64,000 nucleotides of DNA from Rhytidiadelphus loreus (GCA_947034895.1 OX344763.1:68343093-68407092), one strand, 5' to 3'. Positions 12,301 to 27,800 are shown, numbered from the stretch's first letter. A program made the numbers and translations. The notes: a model not told the origin generated them from the letters alone.

Positions 12301-14628
12301 TAATTCGCAAAAGTATATAAAGTCATTGAATCCCTATCAAGAAGAATGGGAAACATGTCGTGCAAGTTGCAAATATTCATAAACTCAAGAATTCAAAGAA
12401 ATACGCAATTGCTCATCACATTGAATGAACTTGTACGTGGAATGGAAATATGGAATATGAACCATGCCTACTACTTTAATATGCAAAAATATATAAAGTC
12501 ATTAAATCCCTATCAAGAAGAATGGGAAACATGTCGTGCAAGTTGCAAATATTCATAAACTCAAGAATTCAAAGAAATACGCAATTGCTCATCACATTGA
12601 ATGAACTTGTACGTGGAATGGAAATATGGAATATGAACCATGCCTACTACTTTAATTCGCAAAAGTATATAAAGTCATTGAATCCCTATCAAGAAGAATG
12701 GGAAACATGTCGTGCAAGTTGCAAATATTCATAAACTCAAGAATTCAAAGAAATACGCAATTCCTTAGCACATTGAATGACGTTGTACGTGGAATGGATT
12801 ATGGAATTCGAACTACACCTAGAACTTTAATTCGCAAAAGTATATAAAGTCATTGAATTCCTATCAAGATGAATGGGAAACATGAGGTGCAAGTTGCAAA
12901 TATTCATAAACTCAAGAATTCAAAGAAATACGCAATTGCTCATCACATTGAATGAACTTGTACGTGGAATGGAAATATGGAATATGAACCATGCCTACTA
13001 CTTTAATTCGCAAAAGTATATAAAGTCATTGAATCCCTATCAAGAAGAATGGGAAACATGTCGTGCAAGTTGCAAATATTCATAAACACAAGAATTCAAA
13101 AAAATACGCAATTCCTTAGCACATTGAATGACGTTGTACGTGGAATGGATTATGGAATTCCAACTACACCTAGTACTTTAATTCGCAAAAGTATATAAAG
13201 TCATTGAATTCCTATCAAGAAGAATGGGAAACATGTCGTGCAAGTTGCAAATATTCATAAACTCAAGAATTCAATGAAATACGCAATTGCTCATCACATT
13301 GAATGAACTTGTACGTGGAATGGAAATATGGAATATGAACCATGCCTACTACTTTAATAGGCAAAAATATATAAAGTCATTAAATCCCTATCAAGAAGAA
13401 TGGGAAACATGTCGTGCAAGTTGCAAATATTCATAAACTCAAGAATTCAAAGAAATACGCAATTCCTTAGCACATTGAATAACGTTGTACGTGGAATGGA
13501 TTATGGAATTCGAACTACACCTAGTACTTTAATTCGCAAAAGTATATAAAGTCATTGAATTCCTATCAAGAAGAATGGGAAACATGTCGTGCAAGTTGCA
13601 AATATTCATAAACTCAAGAATTCAAAGAAATACGCAATTGCTCATCACATTGAATGAACTTGTACGTGGAATGGATTATGGAATTTCAACTACACCTAGT
13701 ACTCTAATTCGCAAAAGTGTATAAAGTCATTGAATTCCTATCAAAAAGAATGGGAAACATGAGGTGCAAGTTGCAAATATTCATAAACTCAAGAATTCAA
13801 TGAAATACGCAATTGCTCATCACATTGAATGAACTTGTACGGGGAATGGAAATATGGAATTTGAACCATGCCTACTACTTTAGTTCGCAAAAGTATATAA
13901 AGTCATTGAATTCCTATCAAGAAGAATGGGAAACATGTGCTGCAAGTTGCAAATATTCATAAACTCAGGAATTCAATGAAATACGCAATTGCTCATCACA
14001 TTGAATGAACTTGTACGTGGAATGGAAATATGGAATATGAACCATGCCTACTACTTTAATATGCAAAAATATATAAAGTCATTAAATCCCTATCAAGAAG
14101 AATGGGAAACATGTCGTGCAAGTTGCAAATATTCATAAACTCAAGAATTCAAAGAAATACGCAATTGCTCATCACATTGAATGAACTTGTACGTGGAATG
14201 GAAATATGGAATATGAACCATGCCTACTACTTTAATTCGCAAAAGTATATAAAGTCATTGAATCCCTATCAAGAAGAATGGGAAACATGTCGTGCAAGTT
14301 GCAAATATTCATAAACTCAAGAATTCAAAGAAATACGCAATTCCTTCGCACATTGAATGACGTTGTACGTGGAATGGATTATGGAATTCCAACTACACCT
14401 AGTAATTTAATTCGCAAAAGTATATAAAGTCATTGAATTCCTATCAAGAAGAATGGGAAACATGTCATGCAAGTTGCAAATATTCATAAACTCAAGAATT
14501 CAAAGAAATACGCAATTGCTCATCACATTGAATGAACTTGTACGTGGAATGGAAATATGGAATATGAACCATGCCTACTACTTTAATTCGCAAAAGTATA
14601 TAAAGTCATTGAATCCCTATCAAGAAGA

Positions 14629-14804
14629 ATGGGAAACATGTCGTGCAAGTTGCAAATATTCATAAACTCAAGAATTCAAAGAAATACGCAATTCCTTCGC
14701 ACATTGAATGACGTTGTACGTGGAATGGAAATATGGAATTCCAACTACACCTAGTACTTTAATTCGCAAAAGTATATAAAGTCATTGAATTCCTATCAAG
14801 AAGT
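14629..14804 (+). repeat. Exemplar of A/B hybrid monomer (176 bp)
   Basis: This unit has a B-type left-middle segment (CCTTCGCAC, GACGTTG), then the class A string GGAATGGAAATATGG, then returns to the B string GAATTCCAAC. It is 176 bp long, not 175. I found nine such units: 14629, 17264, 20248, 24989, 26921, 28151, 29030, 30084 and 61864. All show as 352-bp spacing between neighbouring A units where 351 bp is usual. A single origin followed by HOR spread explains most copies. Confidence 0.9.
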
Positions 14805-17800
14805 ATGGGAAACATGAGGTGCAAGTTGCAAATATTCATAAACTCAAGAATTCAAAGAAATACGCAATTGCTCATCACATTGAATGAACTTGTACGTGGA
14901 ATGGTAATATGTAATATGAACCATGCCTACTACTTTAATTCGCAAAAGTATATAAAGTCATTGAATCCCTGTCAAGAAGAATGGGAAACATGTCGTGCAA
15001 GTTGCAAATATTCATAAACTCAAGAATTCAAAGAAATACGCAATTCCTTAGCACATTGAATGACGTTGTACGTGGAATGGATTATGGAATTCGAACTACA
15101 CCTAGTACTTTAATTCGCAAAAGTATATAAAGTCATTGAATTCCTATCGAGAAGAATGGGAAACATGTCGTGCAAGTTGCAAATATTCATAAACTCAAGA
15201 ATTCAAAGAAATACGCAATTGCTCATCACATTGAATGAACTTGTACGTGGAATGGATTATGGAATTTCAACTACACCTAGTACTCTAATTCGCAAAAGTG
15301 TATAAAGTCATTGAATTCCTATCAAGAAGAATGGGAAACATGAGGTGCAAGTTGCAAATATTCATAAACTCAAGAATTCAATGAAATACGCAATTGCTCA
15401 TCACATTGAATGAACTTGTACGGGGAATGGAAATATGGAATTTGAACCATGCCTACTACTTTAATTCGCAAAAGTATATAAAGTCATTGAATTCCTATCA
15501 AGAAGAAAAGGAAACATGAGGTGCAAGTTGCAAATATTCATAAACTCAAGAATTCAATGAAATACGCAATTGCTCATCACATTGAATGAACTTGTACGGG
15601 GAATGAAAATATGGAATATGAACCATGCCTACTACTTTAATTCGCAAAAGTATATAGAGTCATTGAATTCCTATCAAGAAGAATGAGAAACATGTCGTGC
15701 AAGTTGCAAATATTCATAAACTCAAGAATTCAAAGACATACGCAATTGCACAACACATTGAATGAACTTGTACGTGGAATGGAAATATGGAATATGAACC
15801 ATGCCTACTACTTTAATTCGCAAAAGTATATAAAGTCATTGAATTCCTATCAAGAAGAATGGGAAACATGTCGTGCAAGTTGCAAATATTCATAAACTCA
15901 AGAATTCAAAGAAATACGCAATTGCTCATCACATTGAATGAACTTGTACGTGGAATGGATTATGGAATTTCAACTACACCTAGTACTCTAATTCGCAAAA
16001 GTGTATAAAGCCATTGAATTCCTATCAAAAAGAATGGGAAACATGAGGTGCAAGTTGCAAATATTCATAAACTCAAGAATTCAATGAAATACGCAATTGC
16101 TCATCACATTGAATGAACTTGTACGGGGAATGGAAATATGGAATTTGAACCATGCCTACTACTTTAGTTCGCAAAAGTATATAAAGTCATTGAATTCCTA
16201 TCAAGAAGAATGGGAAACATGTGCTGCAAGTTGCAAATATTCATAAACTCAGGATTTCAATGAAATACGCAATTGCTCATCACATTGAATGAACTTGTAC
16301 GTGGAATGGAAATATGGAATATGAACCATGCCTACTACTTTAATTCGCAAAAGTATATAAAGTCATTGAATTCCTATCAAGAAGAATGGGAAACATGTGC
16401 TGCAAGTTGCAAATATTCATAAACTCAAGTATTCAAAGAAATATGCAATTGCACATCACATTGAATGAACTTGTACGTGGAATGGAAATATGGAATATGA
16501 ACCATGCCTACTACTTTAATTCGCAAAAGTATATAAAGTCATTGAATCCCTATCAAGAAGAATGGGAAACATGTCGTGCAAGTTGCAAATAATCATAAAC
16601 TCAAGAATTCAAAGAAATACGCAATTCCTTAGCACATTGAATGACGTTGTACGTGGAATGGATTATGGAATTCCAACTACACCTAGTAATTTAATTCGCA
16701 AAAGTATATAAAGTCATTGAATTCCTATCAAGATGAATGGGAAACATGAGGTGCAGGTTGCAAATATTCATAAACTCAAGAATTCAAAGAAATACGCAAT
16801 TGCTCATCACATTGAATGAACTTGTACGTGGAATGGAAATATGGAATATGAACCATGCCTACTACTTTAATTCGCAAAAGTATATAAAGTCATTGAATCC
16901 CTATCAAGAAGAATGGGAAACATGTCGTGCAAGTTGCAAATATTCATAAACTCAAGAATTCAAAGAAATACGCAATTCCTTAGCACATTGAATGACGTTG
17001 TACGTGGAATGGATTATGGAATTCCAACTACACCTAGTACTTTAATTCGCAAAAGTATATAAAGTCATTGAATTCCTATCAAGAAGAATGGGAAACATGT
17101 CGTGCAAGTTGCAAATATTCATAAACTCAAGAATTCAAAGAAATACGCAATTGCTCATCACATTGAATGAACTTGTACGTGGAATGGAAATATGGAATAT
17201 GAACCATGCCTACTACTTTAATATGCAAAAATATATAAAGTCATTAAATCCCTATCAAGAAGAATGGGAAACATGTCGTGCAAGTTGCAAATATTCATAA
17301 ACTCAAGAATTCAAAGAAATACGCAATTCCTTCGCACATTGAATGACGTTGTACGTGGAATGGAAATATGGAATTCCAACTACACCTAGTACTTTAATTC
17401 GCAAAAGTATATAAAGTCATTGAATCCCTATCAAGAAGAATGGGAAACATGTCGTGCAAGTTGCAAATATTCATAAACTCAAGAATTCAAAGAAATACGC
17501 AATTCCTTAGCACATTGAATGACGTTGTACGTGGAATGGATTATGGAATTCGAACTACACCTAGTACTTTAATTCGCAAAAGTATATAAAGTCATTGAAT
17601 TCCTATCGAGAAGAATGGGAAACATGTCGTGCAAGTTGCAAATATTCATAAACTCAAGAATTCAAAGAAATACGCAATTGCTCATCACATTGAATGAACT
17701 TGTACGTGGAATGGATTATGGAATTTCAACTACACCTAGTACTCTAATTCGCAAAAGTGTATAAAGTCATTGAATTCCTATCAAGAAGAATGGGAAACAT

Positions 17801-18140
17801 GAGGTGCAAGTTGCAAATATTCATAAACTCAAGAATTCAAAGAAATACGCAATTGCTCATCACATTGAATGAACTTGTACGTGGAATGGATTATGGAATT
17901 TCAACTACACCTAGTACTCTAATTCGCAAAAGTGTATAAAGTCATTGAATTCCTATCAAGAAGAATGGGAAACATGAGGTGCAAGTTGCAAATATTCATA
18001 AACTCAAGAATTCAATGAAATACGCAATTGCTCATCACATTGAATGAACTTGTACGGGGAATGGAAATATGGAATATGAACCATGCCTACTACTTTAATA
18101 TGCAAAAATATATAAAGTCATTAAATCCCTATCAAGAAGA

Positions 18141-19544
18141 ATGGGAAACATGTCGTGCAAGTTGCAAATATTCATAAACTCAAGAATTCAAAGAAATACG
18201 CAATTGCTCATCACATTGAATGAACTTGTACGTGGAATGGAAATATGGAATATGAACCATGCCTACTACTTTAATTCGCAAAAGTATATAAAGTCATTGA
18301 ATCCCTATCAAGAAGAATGGGAAACATGTCGTGCAAGTTGCAAATATTCATAAACTCAAGAATTCAAAGAAATACGCAATTCCTTCGCACATTGAATGAC
18401 GTTGTACGTGGAATGGATTATGGAATTCCAACTACACCTAGTAATTTAATTCGCAAAAGTATATAAAGTCATTGAATCCCTATCAAGAAGAATGGGAAAC
18501 ATGTCGTGCAAGTTGCAAATATTCATAAACTCAAGAATTCAAAGAAATACGCAATTGCTCATCACATTGAATGAACTTGTACGTGGAATGGAAATATGGA
18601 ATATGAACCATGCCTACTACTTTAATTCGCAAAAGTATATAAAGTCATTGAATCCCTATCAAGAAGAATGGGAAACATGTCGTGCAAGTTGCAAATATTC
18701 ATAAACTCAAGAATTCAAAGAAATACGCAATTCCTTCGCACATTGAATGACGTTGTACGTGGAATGGATTATGGAATTCCAACTACACCTAGTAATTTAA
18801 TTCGCAAAAGTATATAAAGTCATTGAATCCCTATCAAGAAGAATGGGAAACATGAGGTGCAAGTTGCAAATATTCATAAACTCAAGAATTCAAAGAAATA
18901 CGCAATTGCTCATCACATTGAATGAACTTGTACGTGGAATGGAAATATGGAATATGATCCATGCCTACTACTTTAATTCGCAAAAGTATATAAAGTCATT
19001 GAATCCCTATCAAGAAGAATGGGAAACATGTCGTGCAAGTTGCAAATATTCATAAACTCAAGAATTCAAAAAAATACGCAATTCCTTAGCACATTGAATG
19101 ACGTTGTACGTGGAATGGATTATGGAATTCGAACTACACCTAGTACTTTAATTCGCAAAAGTATATAAAGTCATTGAATTCCTATCAAGATGAATGGGAA
19201 ACATGAGGTGCAAGTTGCAAATATTCATAAACTCAAGAATTCAAAGAAATACTCAATTGCTCATCACATTGAATGAACTTGTACGTGGAATGGAAATATG
19301 GAATATGAACCATGCCTACTACTTTAATTCGCAAAAGTATATAAAGTCATTGAATCCCTATCAAGAAGAATGGGAAACATGTCGTGCAAGTTGCAAATAT
19401 TCATAAACTCAAGAATTCAAAGAAATACGCAATTCCTTAGCACATTGAATGACGTTGTACGTGGAATGGATTATGGAATTCCAACTACACCTAGTAATTT
19501 AATTCGCAAAAGTATATAAAGTCATTGAATTCCTATCAAGAAGA
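18141..19544 (+). repeat. Run of four A-B dimers (351 bp each)
   Basis: Class A starts at 18141, 18492, 18843, 19194 and 19545 are exactly 351 bp apart, with one class B unit between each pair. This simple alternation looks like the basic dimer from which the longer HORs were assembled. The B units here vary (TAGTAATTT twice, then GGAATTCGAAC with AAAAAAATACGC, then TAGTAATTT). Confidence 0.88.
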
Positions 19545-20071
19545 ATGGGAAACATGTCGTGCAAGTTGCAAATATTCATAAACTCAAGAATTCAAAGAAA
19601 TACGCAATTGCTCATCACATTGAATGAACTTGTACGTGGAATGGAAATATGGAATATGAACCATGCCTACTACTTTAATATGCAAAAATATATAAAGTCA
19701 TTAAATCCCTATCAAGAAGAATGGGAAACATGTCGTGCAAGTTGCAAATATTCATAAACTCAAGAATTCAAAGAAATACGCAATTGCTCATCACATTGAA
19801 TGAACTTGTACGTGGAATGGAAATATGGAATATGAACCATGCGTACTACTTTAATTCGCAAAAGTATATAAAGTCATTGAATCCCTATCAAGAAGAATGG
19901 GAAACATGTCGTGCAAGTTGCAAATATTCATAAACTCAAGAATTCAAAGAAATACGCAATTCCTTAGCACATTGAATGACGTTGTACGTGGAATGGATTA
20001 TGGAATTCCAACTACACCTAGTACTTTAATTCGCAAAAGTATATAAAGTCATTGAATTCCTATCAAGAAGA

Positions 20072-22003
20072 ATGGGAAACATGTCGTGCAAGTTGCAAAT
20101 ATTCATAAACTCAAGAATTCAAAGAAATACGCAATTGCTCATCACATTGAATGAACTTGTACGTGGAATGGAAATATGGAATATGAACCATGCCTACTAC
20201 TTTAATATCCAAAAATATATAAAGTCATTAAATCCCTATCAAGAAGAATGGGAAACATGTCGTGCAAGTTGCAAATATTCATAAACTCAAGAATTCAAAG
20301 AAATACGCAATTCCTTCGCACATTGAATGACGTTGTACGTGGAATGGAAATATGGAATTCCAACTACACCTAGTACTTTAATTCGCAAAAGTATATAAAG
20401 TCATTGAATCCCTATCAAGAAGAATGGGAAACATGAGGTGCAAGTTGCAAATATTCATAAACTCAAGAATTCAAAGAAATACGCAATTGCTCATCACATT
20501 GAATGAACTTGTACGTGGAATGGTAATATGTAATATGAACCATGCCTACTACTTTAATTCGCAAAAGTATATAAAGTCATTGAATCCCTATCAAGAAGAA
20601 TGGGAAACATGTCGTGCAAGTTGCAAATATTCATAAACTCAAGAATTCAAAGAAATACGCAATTCCTTAGCACATTGAATGACGTTGTACGTGGAATGGA
20701 TTATGGAATTCCAACTACACCTAGTACTTTAATTCGCAAAAGTATATAAAGTCATTGAATTCCTATCAAGAAGAATGGGAAACATGTCGTGCAAGTTGCA
20801 AATATTCATAAACTCAAGAATTCAAAGAAATACGCAATTGCTCATCACATTGAATGAACTTGTACGTGGAATGGAAATATGGAATATGAACCATGCCTAC
20901 TACTTTAATATGCAAAAATATATAAAGTCATTAAATCCCTATCAAGAAGAATGGGAAACATGTCGTGCAAGTTGCAAATATTCATAAACTCAAGAATTCA
21001 AAGAAATACGCAATTGCTCATCACATTGAATGAACTTGTACGTGGAATGGAAATATGGAATATGAACCATGCCTACTACTTTAATTCGCAAAAGTATATA
21101 AAGTCATTGAATCCCTATCAAGAAGAATGGGAAACATGTCGTGCAAGTTGCAAATATTCATAAACTCAAGAATTCAAAGAAATACGCAATTCCTTAGCAC
21201 ATTGAATGACGTTGTACGTGGAATGGATTATGGAATTCCAACTACACCTAGTAATTTAATTCGCAAAAGTATATAAAGTCATTGAATCCCTATCAAGAAG
21301 AATGGGAAACATGAGGTGCAAGTTGCAAATATTCATAAACTCAAGAATTCAAAGAAATACGCAATTGCTCATCACATTGAATGAACTTGTACGTGGAATG
21401 GAAATATGGAATATGAACCATGCCTACTACTTTAATTCGCAAAAGTATATAAAGTCATTGAATCCCTATCAAGAAGAATGGGAAACATGTCGTGCAAGTT
21501 GCAAATATTCATAAACTCAAGAATTCAAAAAAATACGCAATTCCTTAGCACATTGAATGACGTTGTACGTGGAATGGATTATGGAATTCGAACTACACCT
21601 AGTACTTTAATTCGCAAAAGTATATAAAGTCATTGAATTCCTATCAAGATGAATGGGAAACATGAGGTGCAAGTTGCAAATATTCATAAACTCAAGAATT
21701 CAAAGAAATACGCAATTGCTCATCACATTGAATGAACTTGTACGTGGAATGGAAATATGGAATATGAACCATGCCTACTACTTTAATTCGCAAAAGTATA
21801 TAAAGTCATTGAATCCCTATCAAGAAGAATGGGAAACATGTCGTGCAAGTTGCAAATATTCATAAACTCAAGAATTCAAAGAAATACGCAATTGCTTAGC
21901 ACATTGAATGACGTTGTACGTGGAATGGATTATGGAATTCCAACTACACCTAGTACTTTAATTCGCAAAAGTATATAAAGTCATTGAATTCCTATCAAGA
22001 AGA
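20072..22003 (+). repeat. 11-monomer HOR (1932 bp), copy 1
   Basis: The order is: A with ATATCCAAAAATAT (20072), hybrid (20248), A with GTAATATGTAATATG (20424), B (20600), A with ATATGCAAAAATAT (20775), A (20951), B (21127), A (21302), B with AAAAAAATACGC and GGAATTCGAAC (21478), A preceded by GATGAATGGG (21653), B (21829). The first seven units form a 1230-bp block, the last four a 702-bp block. The same order recurs at 24813, 27975 and 29908, with a 7-monomer form at 26745. After this copy the array departs from the pattern for 16 monomers (22004-24812). Confidence 0.85.
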
Positions 22004-24812
22004 ATGGGAAACATGTCGTGCAAGTTGCAAATATTCATAAACTCAAGAATTCAAAGAAATACGCAATTGCTCATCACATTGAATGAACTTGTACGTGGAA
22101 TGGAAATATGGAATATGAACCATGCCTACTACTTTAATATGCAAAAATATATAAAGTCATTAAATCCCTATCAAGAAGAATGGGAAACATGTCGTGCAAG
22201 TTGCAAATATTCATAAACTCAAGAATTCAAAGAAATACGCAATTGCTCATCACATTGAATGAACTTGTACGTGGAATGGAAATATGGAATATGAACCATG
22301 CCTACTACTTTAATTCGCAAAAGTATATAAAGTCATTGAATCCCTATCAAGAAGAATGGGAAACATGTCGTGCAAGTTGCAAATATTCATAAACTCAAGA
22401 ATTCAAAGAAATACGCAATTCCTTAGCACATTGAATGACGTTGTACGTGGAATGGATTATGGAATTCCAACTACACCTAGTAATTTAATTCGCAAAAGTA
22501 TATAAAGTCATTGAATCCCTATCAAGAAGAATGGGAAACATGAGGTGCAAGTTGCAAATATTCATAAACTCAAGAATTCAGAGAAATACGCAATTGCTCA
22601 TCACATTGAATGAACTTGTACGTGGAATGGAAATATGGAATATGAACCATGCCTACTACTTTAATTCGCAAAAGTATATAAAGTCATTGAATCCCTATCA
22701 AGAAGAATGGGAAACATGTCGTGCAAGTTGCAAATATTCATAAACTCAAGAATTCAAAGAAATACGCAATTGCTCATCACATTGAATGAACTTGTACGTG
22801 GAATGGATTATGGAATTCCAACTACACCTAGTAATTTAATTCGCAAAAGTATATAAAGTCATTGAATCCCTATCAAGAAGAATGGGAAACATGAGGTGCA
22901 AGTTGCAAATATTCATAAACTCAAGAATTCAGAGAAATACGCAATTGCTCATCACATTGAATGAACTTGTACGTGGAATGGAAATATGGAATATGAACCA
23001 TGCCTACTACTTTAATTCGCAAAAGTATATAAAGTCATTGAATCCCTATCAAGAAGAATGGGAAACATGAGGTGCAAGTTGCAAATATTCATAAACTCAA
23101 GAATTCAGAGAAATACGCAATTGCTCATCACATTGAATGAACTTGTACGTGGAATGGAAATATGGAATATGAACCATGCCTACTACTTTAATTCGCAAAA
23201 GTATATAAAGTCATTGAATCCCTATCAAGAAGAATGGGAAACATGTCGTGCAAGTTGCAAATATTCATAAACTCAAGAATTCAAAGAAATACGCAATTCC
23301 TTAGCACATTGAATGACGTTGTACGTGGAATGGATTATGGAATTCCAACTACACCTAGTACTTTAATTCGCAAAAGTATATAAAGTCATTGAATTCCTAT
23401 CGAGAAGAATGGGAAACATGTCGTGCAAGTTGCAAATATTCATAAACTCAAGAATTCAAAGAAATACGCAATTGCTCATCACATTGAATGAACTTGTACG
23501 TGGAATGGATTATGGAATTCGAACTACACCTAGTACTTTAATTCGCAAAAGTATATAAAGTCATTGAATTCCTATCAAGATGAATGGGAAACATGAGGTG
23601 CAAGTTGCAAATATTCATAAACTCAAGAATTCAAAGAAATACGCAATTGCTCATCACATTGAATGAACTTGTACGTGGAATGGAAATATGGAATATGAAC
23701 CATGCCTACTACTTTAATTCGCAAAAGTATATAAAGTCATTGAATCCCTATCAAGAAGAATGGGAAACATGTCGTGCAAGTTGCAAATATTCATAAACTC
23801 AAGAATTCAAAGAAATACGCAATTCCTTAGCACATTGAATGACGTTGTACGTGGAATGGATTATGGAATTCCAACTACACCTAGTAATTTAATTCGCAAA
23901 AGTATATAAAGTCATTGAATTCCTATCAAGAAGAATGGGAAACATGTCGTGCAAGTTGCAAATATTCATAAACTCAAGAATTCAAAGAAATACGCAATTG
24001 CTCATCACATTGAATGAACTTGTACGTGGAATGGAAATATGGAATATGAACCATGCCTACTACTTTAATTCGCAAAAGTATATAAAGTCATTGAATCCCT
24101 ATCAAGAAGAATGGGAAACATGTCGTGCAAGTTGCAAATATTCATAAACTCAAGAATTCAAAGAAATACGCAATTCCTTAGCACATTGAATGACGTTGTA
24201 CGTGGAATGGATTATGGAATTCCAACTACACCTAGTAATTTAATTCGCAAAAGTATATAAAGTCATTGAATTCCTATCAAGAAGAATGGGAAACATGTCG
24301 TGCAAGTTGCAAATATTCATAAACTCAAGAATTCAAAGAAATACGCAATTGCTCATCACATTGAATGAACTTGTACGTGGAATGGAAATATGGAATATGA
24401 ACCATGCCTACTACTTTAATATGCAAAAATATATAAAGTCATTAAATCCCTATCAAGAAGAATGGGAAACATGTCGTGCAAGTTGCAAATATTCATAAAC
24501 TCAAGAATTCAAAGAAATACGCAATTGCTCATCACATTGAATGAACTTGTACGTGGAATGGAAATATGGAATATGAACCATGCGTACTACTTTAATTCGC
24601 AAAAGTATATAAAGTCATTGAATCCCTATCAAGAAGAATGGGAAACATGTCGTGCAAGTTGCAAATATTCATAAACTCAAGAATTCAAAGAAATACGCAA
24701 TTTCTTAGCACATTGAATGACGTTGTACGTGGAATGGATTATGGAATTCGAACTACACCTAGTACTTTAATTCGCAAAAGTATATAAAGTCATTGAATTC
24801 CTATCAAGAAGA
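22004..24812 (+). repeat. 16-monomer interval between HOR copies
   Basis: This stretch continues the satellite without the 7-/11-monomer order. It includes three class A units carrying CAGAGAAATACGC (22531, 22882, 23058); the last two are adjacent, with no B unit between them. It also has a CTATCGAGAAG junction near 23400. Most of it, up to about 23.9 kb, recurs 9836 bp downstream. From 24111 it resembles the sequence at 19370 (shift 4741). Confidence 0.8.
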
Positions 24813-27800
24813 ATGGGAAACATGTCGTGCAAGTTGCAAATATTCATAAACTCAAGAATTCAAAGAAATACGCAATTGCTCATCACATTGAATGAACTTG
24901 TACGTGGAATGGAAATATGGAATATGAACCATGCCTACTACTTTAATATCCAAAAATATATAAAGTCATTAAATCCCTATCAAGAAGAATGGGAAACATG
25001 TCGTGCAAGTTGCAAATATTCATAAACTCAAGAATTCAAAGAAATACGCAATTCCTTCGCACATTGAATGACGTTGTACGTGGAATGGAAATATGGAATT
25101 CCAACTACACCTAGTACTTTAATTCGCAAAAGTATATAAAGTCATTGAATCCCTATCAAGAAGAATGGGAAACATGAGGTGCAAGTTGCAAATATTCATA
25201 AACTCAAGAATTCAAAGAAATACGCAATTGCTCATCACATTGAATGAACTTGTACGTGGAATGGTAATATGTAATATGAACCATGCCTACTACTTTAATT
25301 CGCAAAAGTATATAAAGTCATTGAATCCCTATCAAGAAGAATGGGAAACATGTCGTGCAAGTTGCAAATATTCATAAACTCAAGAATTCAAAGAAATACG
25401 CAATTCCTTAGCACATTGAATGACGTTGTACGTGGAATGGATTATGGAATTCCAACTACACCTAGTAATTTAATTCGCAAAAGTATATAAAGTCATTGAA
25501 TTCCTATCAAGAAGAATGGGAAACATGTCGTGCAAGTTGCAAATATTCATAAACTCAAGAATTCAAAGAAATACGCAATTGCTCATCACATTGAATGAAC
25601 TTGTACGTGGAATGGAAATATGGAATATGAACCATGCCTACTACTTTAATATGCAAAAATATATAAAGTCATTAAATCCCTATCAAGAAGAATGGGAAAC
25701 ATGTCGTGCAAGTTGCAAATATTCATAAACTCAAGAATTCAAAGAAATACGCAATTGCTCATCACATTGAATGAACTTGTACGTGGAATGGAAATATGGA
25801 ATATGAACCATGCCTACTACTTTAATTCGCAAAAGTATATAAAGTCATTGAATCCCTATCAAGAAGAATGGGAAACATGTCGTGCAAGTTGCAAATATTC
25901 ATAAACTCAAGAATTCAAAGAAATACGCAATTCCTTCGCACATTGAATGACGTTGTACGTGGAATGGATTATGGAATTCCAACTACACCTAGTAATTTAA
26001 TTCGCAAAAGTATATAAAGTCATTGAATCCCTATCAAGAAGAATGGGAAACATGAGGTGCAAGTTGCAAATATTCATAAACTCAAGAATTCAAAGAAATA
26101 CGCAATTGCTCATCACATTGAATGAACTTGTACGTGGAATGGAAATATGGAATATGAACCATGCCTACTACTTTAATTCGCAAAAGTATATAAAGTCATT
26201 GAATCCCTATCAAGAAGAATGGGAAACATGTCGTGCAAGTTGCAAATATTCATAAACTCAAGAATTCAAAAAAATACGCAATTCCTTAGCACATTGAATG
26301 ACGTTGTACGTGGAATGGATTATGGAATTCGAACTACACCTAGTACTTTAATTCGCAAAAGTATATAAAGTCATTGAATTCCTATCAAGATGAATGGGAA
26401 ACATGAGGTGCAAGTTGCAAATATTCATAAACTCAAGAATTCAAAGAAATACGCAATTGCTCATCACATTGAATGAACTTGTACGTGGAATGGAAATATG
26501 GAATATGAACCATGCCTACTACTTTAATTCGCAAAAGTATATAAAGTCATTGAATCCCTATCAAGAAGAATGGGAAACATGTCGTGCAAGTTGCAAATAT
26601 TCATAAACTCAAGAATTCAAAGAAATACGCAATTCCTTAGCACATTGAATGACGTTGTACGTGGAATGGATTATGGAATTCCAACTACACCTAGTACTTT
26701 AATTCGCAAAAGTATATAAAGTCATTGAATTCCTATCAAGAAGAATGGGAAACATGTCGTGCAAGTTGCAAATATTCATAAACTCAAGAATTCAAAGAAA
26801 TACGCAATTGCTCATCACATTGAATGAACTTGTACGTGGAATGGAAATATGGAATATGAACCATGCCTACTACTTTAATATCCAAAAATATATAAAGTCA
26901 TTAAATCCCTATCAAGAAGAATGGGAAACATGTCGTGCAAGTTGCAAATATTCATAAACTCAAGAATTCAAAGAAATACGCAATTCCTTCGCACATTGAA
27001 TGACGTTGTACGTGGAATGGAAATATGGAATTCCAACTACACCTAGTACTTTAATTCGCAAAAGTATATAAAGTCATTGAATCCCTATCAAGAAGAATGG
27101 GAAACATGAGGTGCAAGTTGCAAATATTCATAAACTCAAGAATTCAAAGAAATACGCAATTGCTCATCACATTGAATGAACTTGTACGTGGAATGGTAAT
27201 ATGTAATATGAACCATGCCTACTACTTTAATTCGCAAAAGTATATAAAGTCATTGAATCCCTATCAAGAAGAATGGGAAACATGTCGTGCAAGTTGCAAA
27301 TATTCATAAACTCAAGAATTCAAAGAAATACGCAATTCCTTAGCACATTGAATGACGTTGTACGTGGAATGGATTATGGAATTCCAACTACACCTAGTAA
27401 TTTAATTCGCAAAAGTATATAAAGTCATTGAATTCCTATCAAGAAGAATGGGAAACATGTCGTGCAAGTTGCAAATATTCATAAACTCAAGAATTCAAAG
27501 AAATACGCAATTGCTCATCACATTGAATGAACTTGTACGTGGAATGGAAATATGGAATATGAACCATGCCTACTACTTTAATATGCAAAAATATATAAAG
27601 TCATTAAATCCCTATCAAGAAGAATGGGAAACATGTCGTGCAAGTTGCAAATATTCATAAACTCAAGAATTCAAAGAAATACGCAATTGCTCATCACATT
27701 GAATGAACTTGTACGTGGAATGGAAATATGGAATATGAACCATGCGTACTACTTTAATTCGCAAAAGTATATAAAGTCATTGAATCCCTATCAAGAAGAA

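Larger units (their letters stand above)
12170..19544 (+). repeat. Zone 2: mosaic satellite without one dominant HOR
   Basis: Class A, B1, B2 and hybrid units are mixed with few long-range repeats. The variant ATATGCAAAAATAT enters here (first at ~12480) and runs to ~45 kb. Two short duplications are clear. Units 13575-14101 and 15859-16385 (shift 2284) share TTTAGTTCGC and the CTCAGGA variant, which I did not see elsewhere. Units 14981-15330 and 17440-17789 (shift 2459) share GGAATTCGAAC followed by CTATCGAGAAG. Single-unit oddities include AATAATCATAAAC near 16590 and the altered dyad at 16752. The zone ends in a regular A-B dimer run. Confidence 0.8.
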
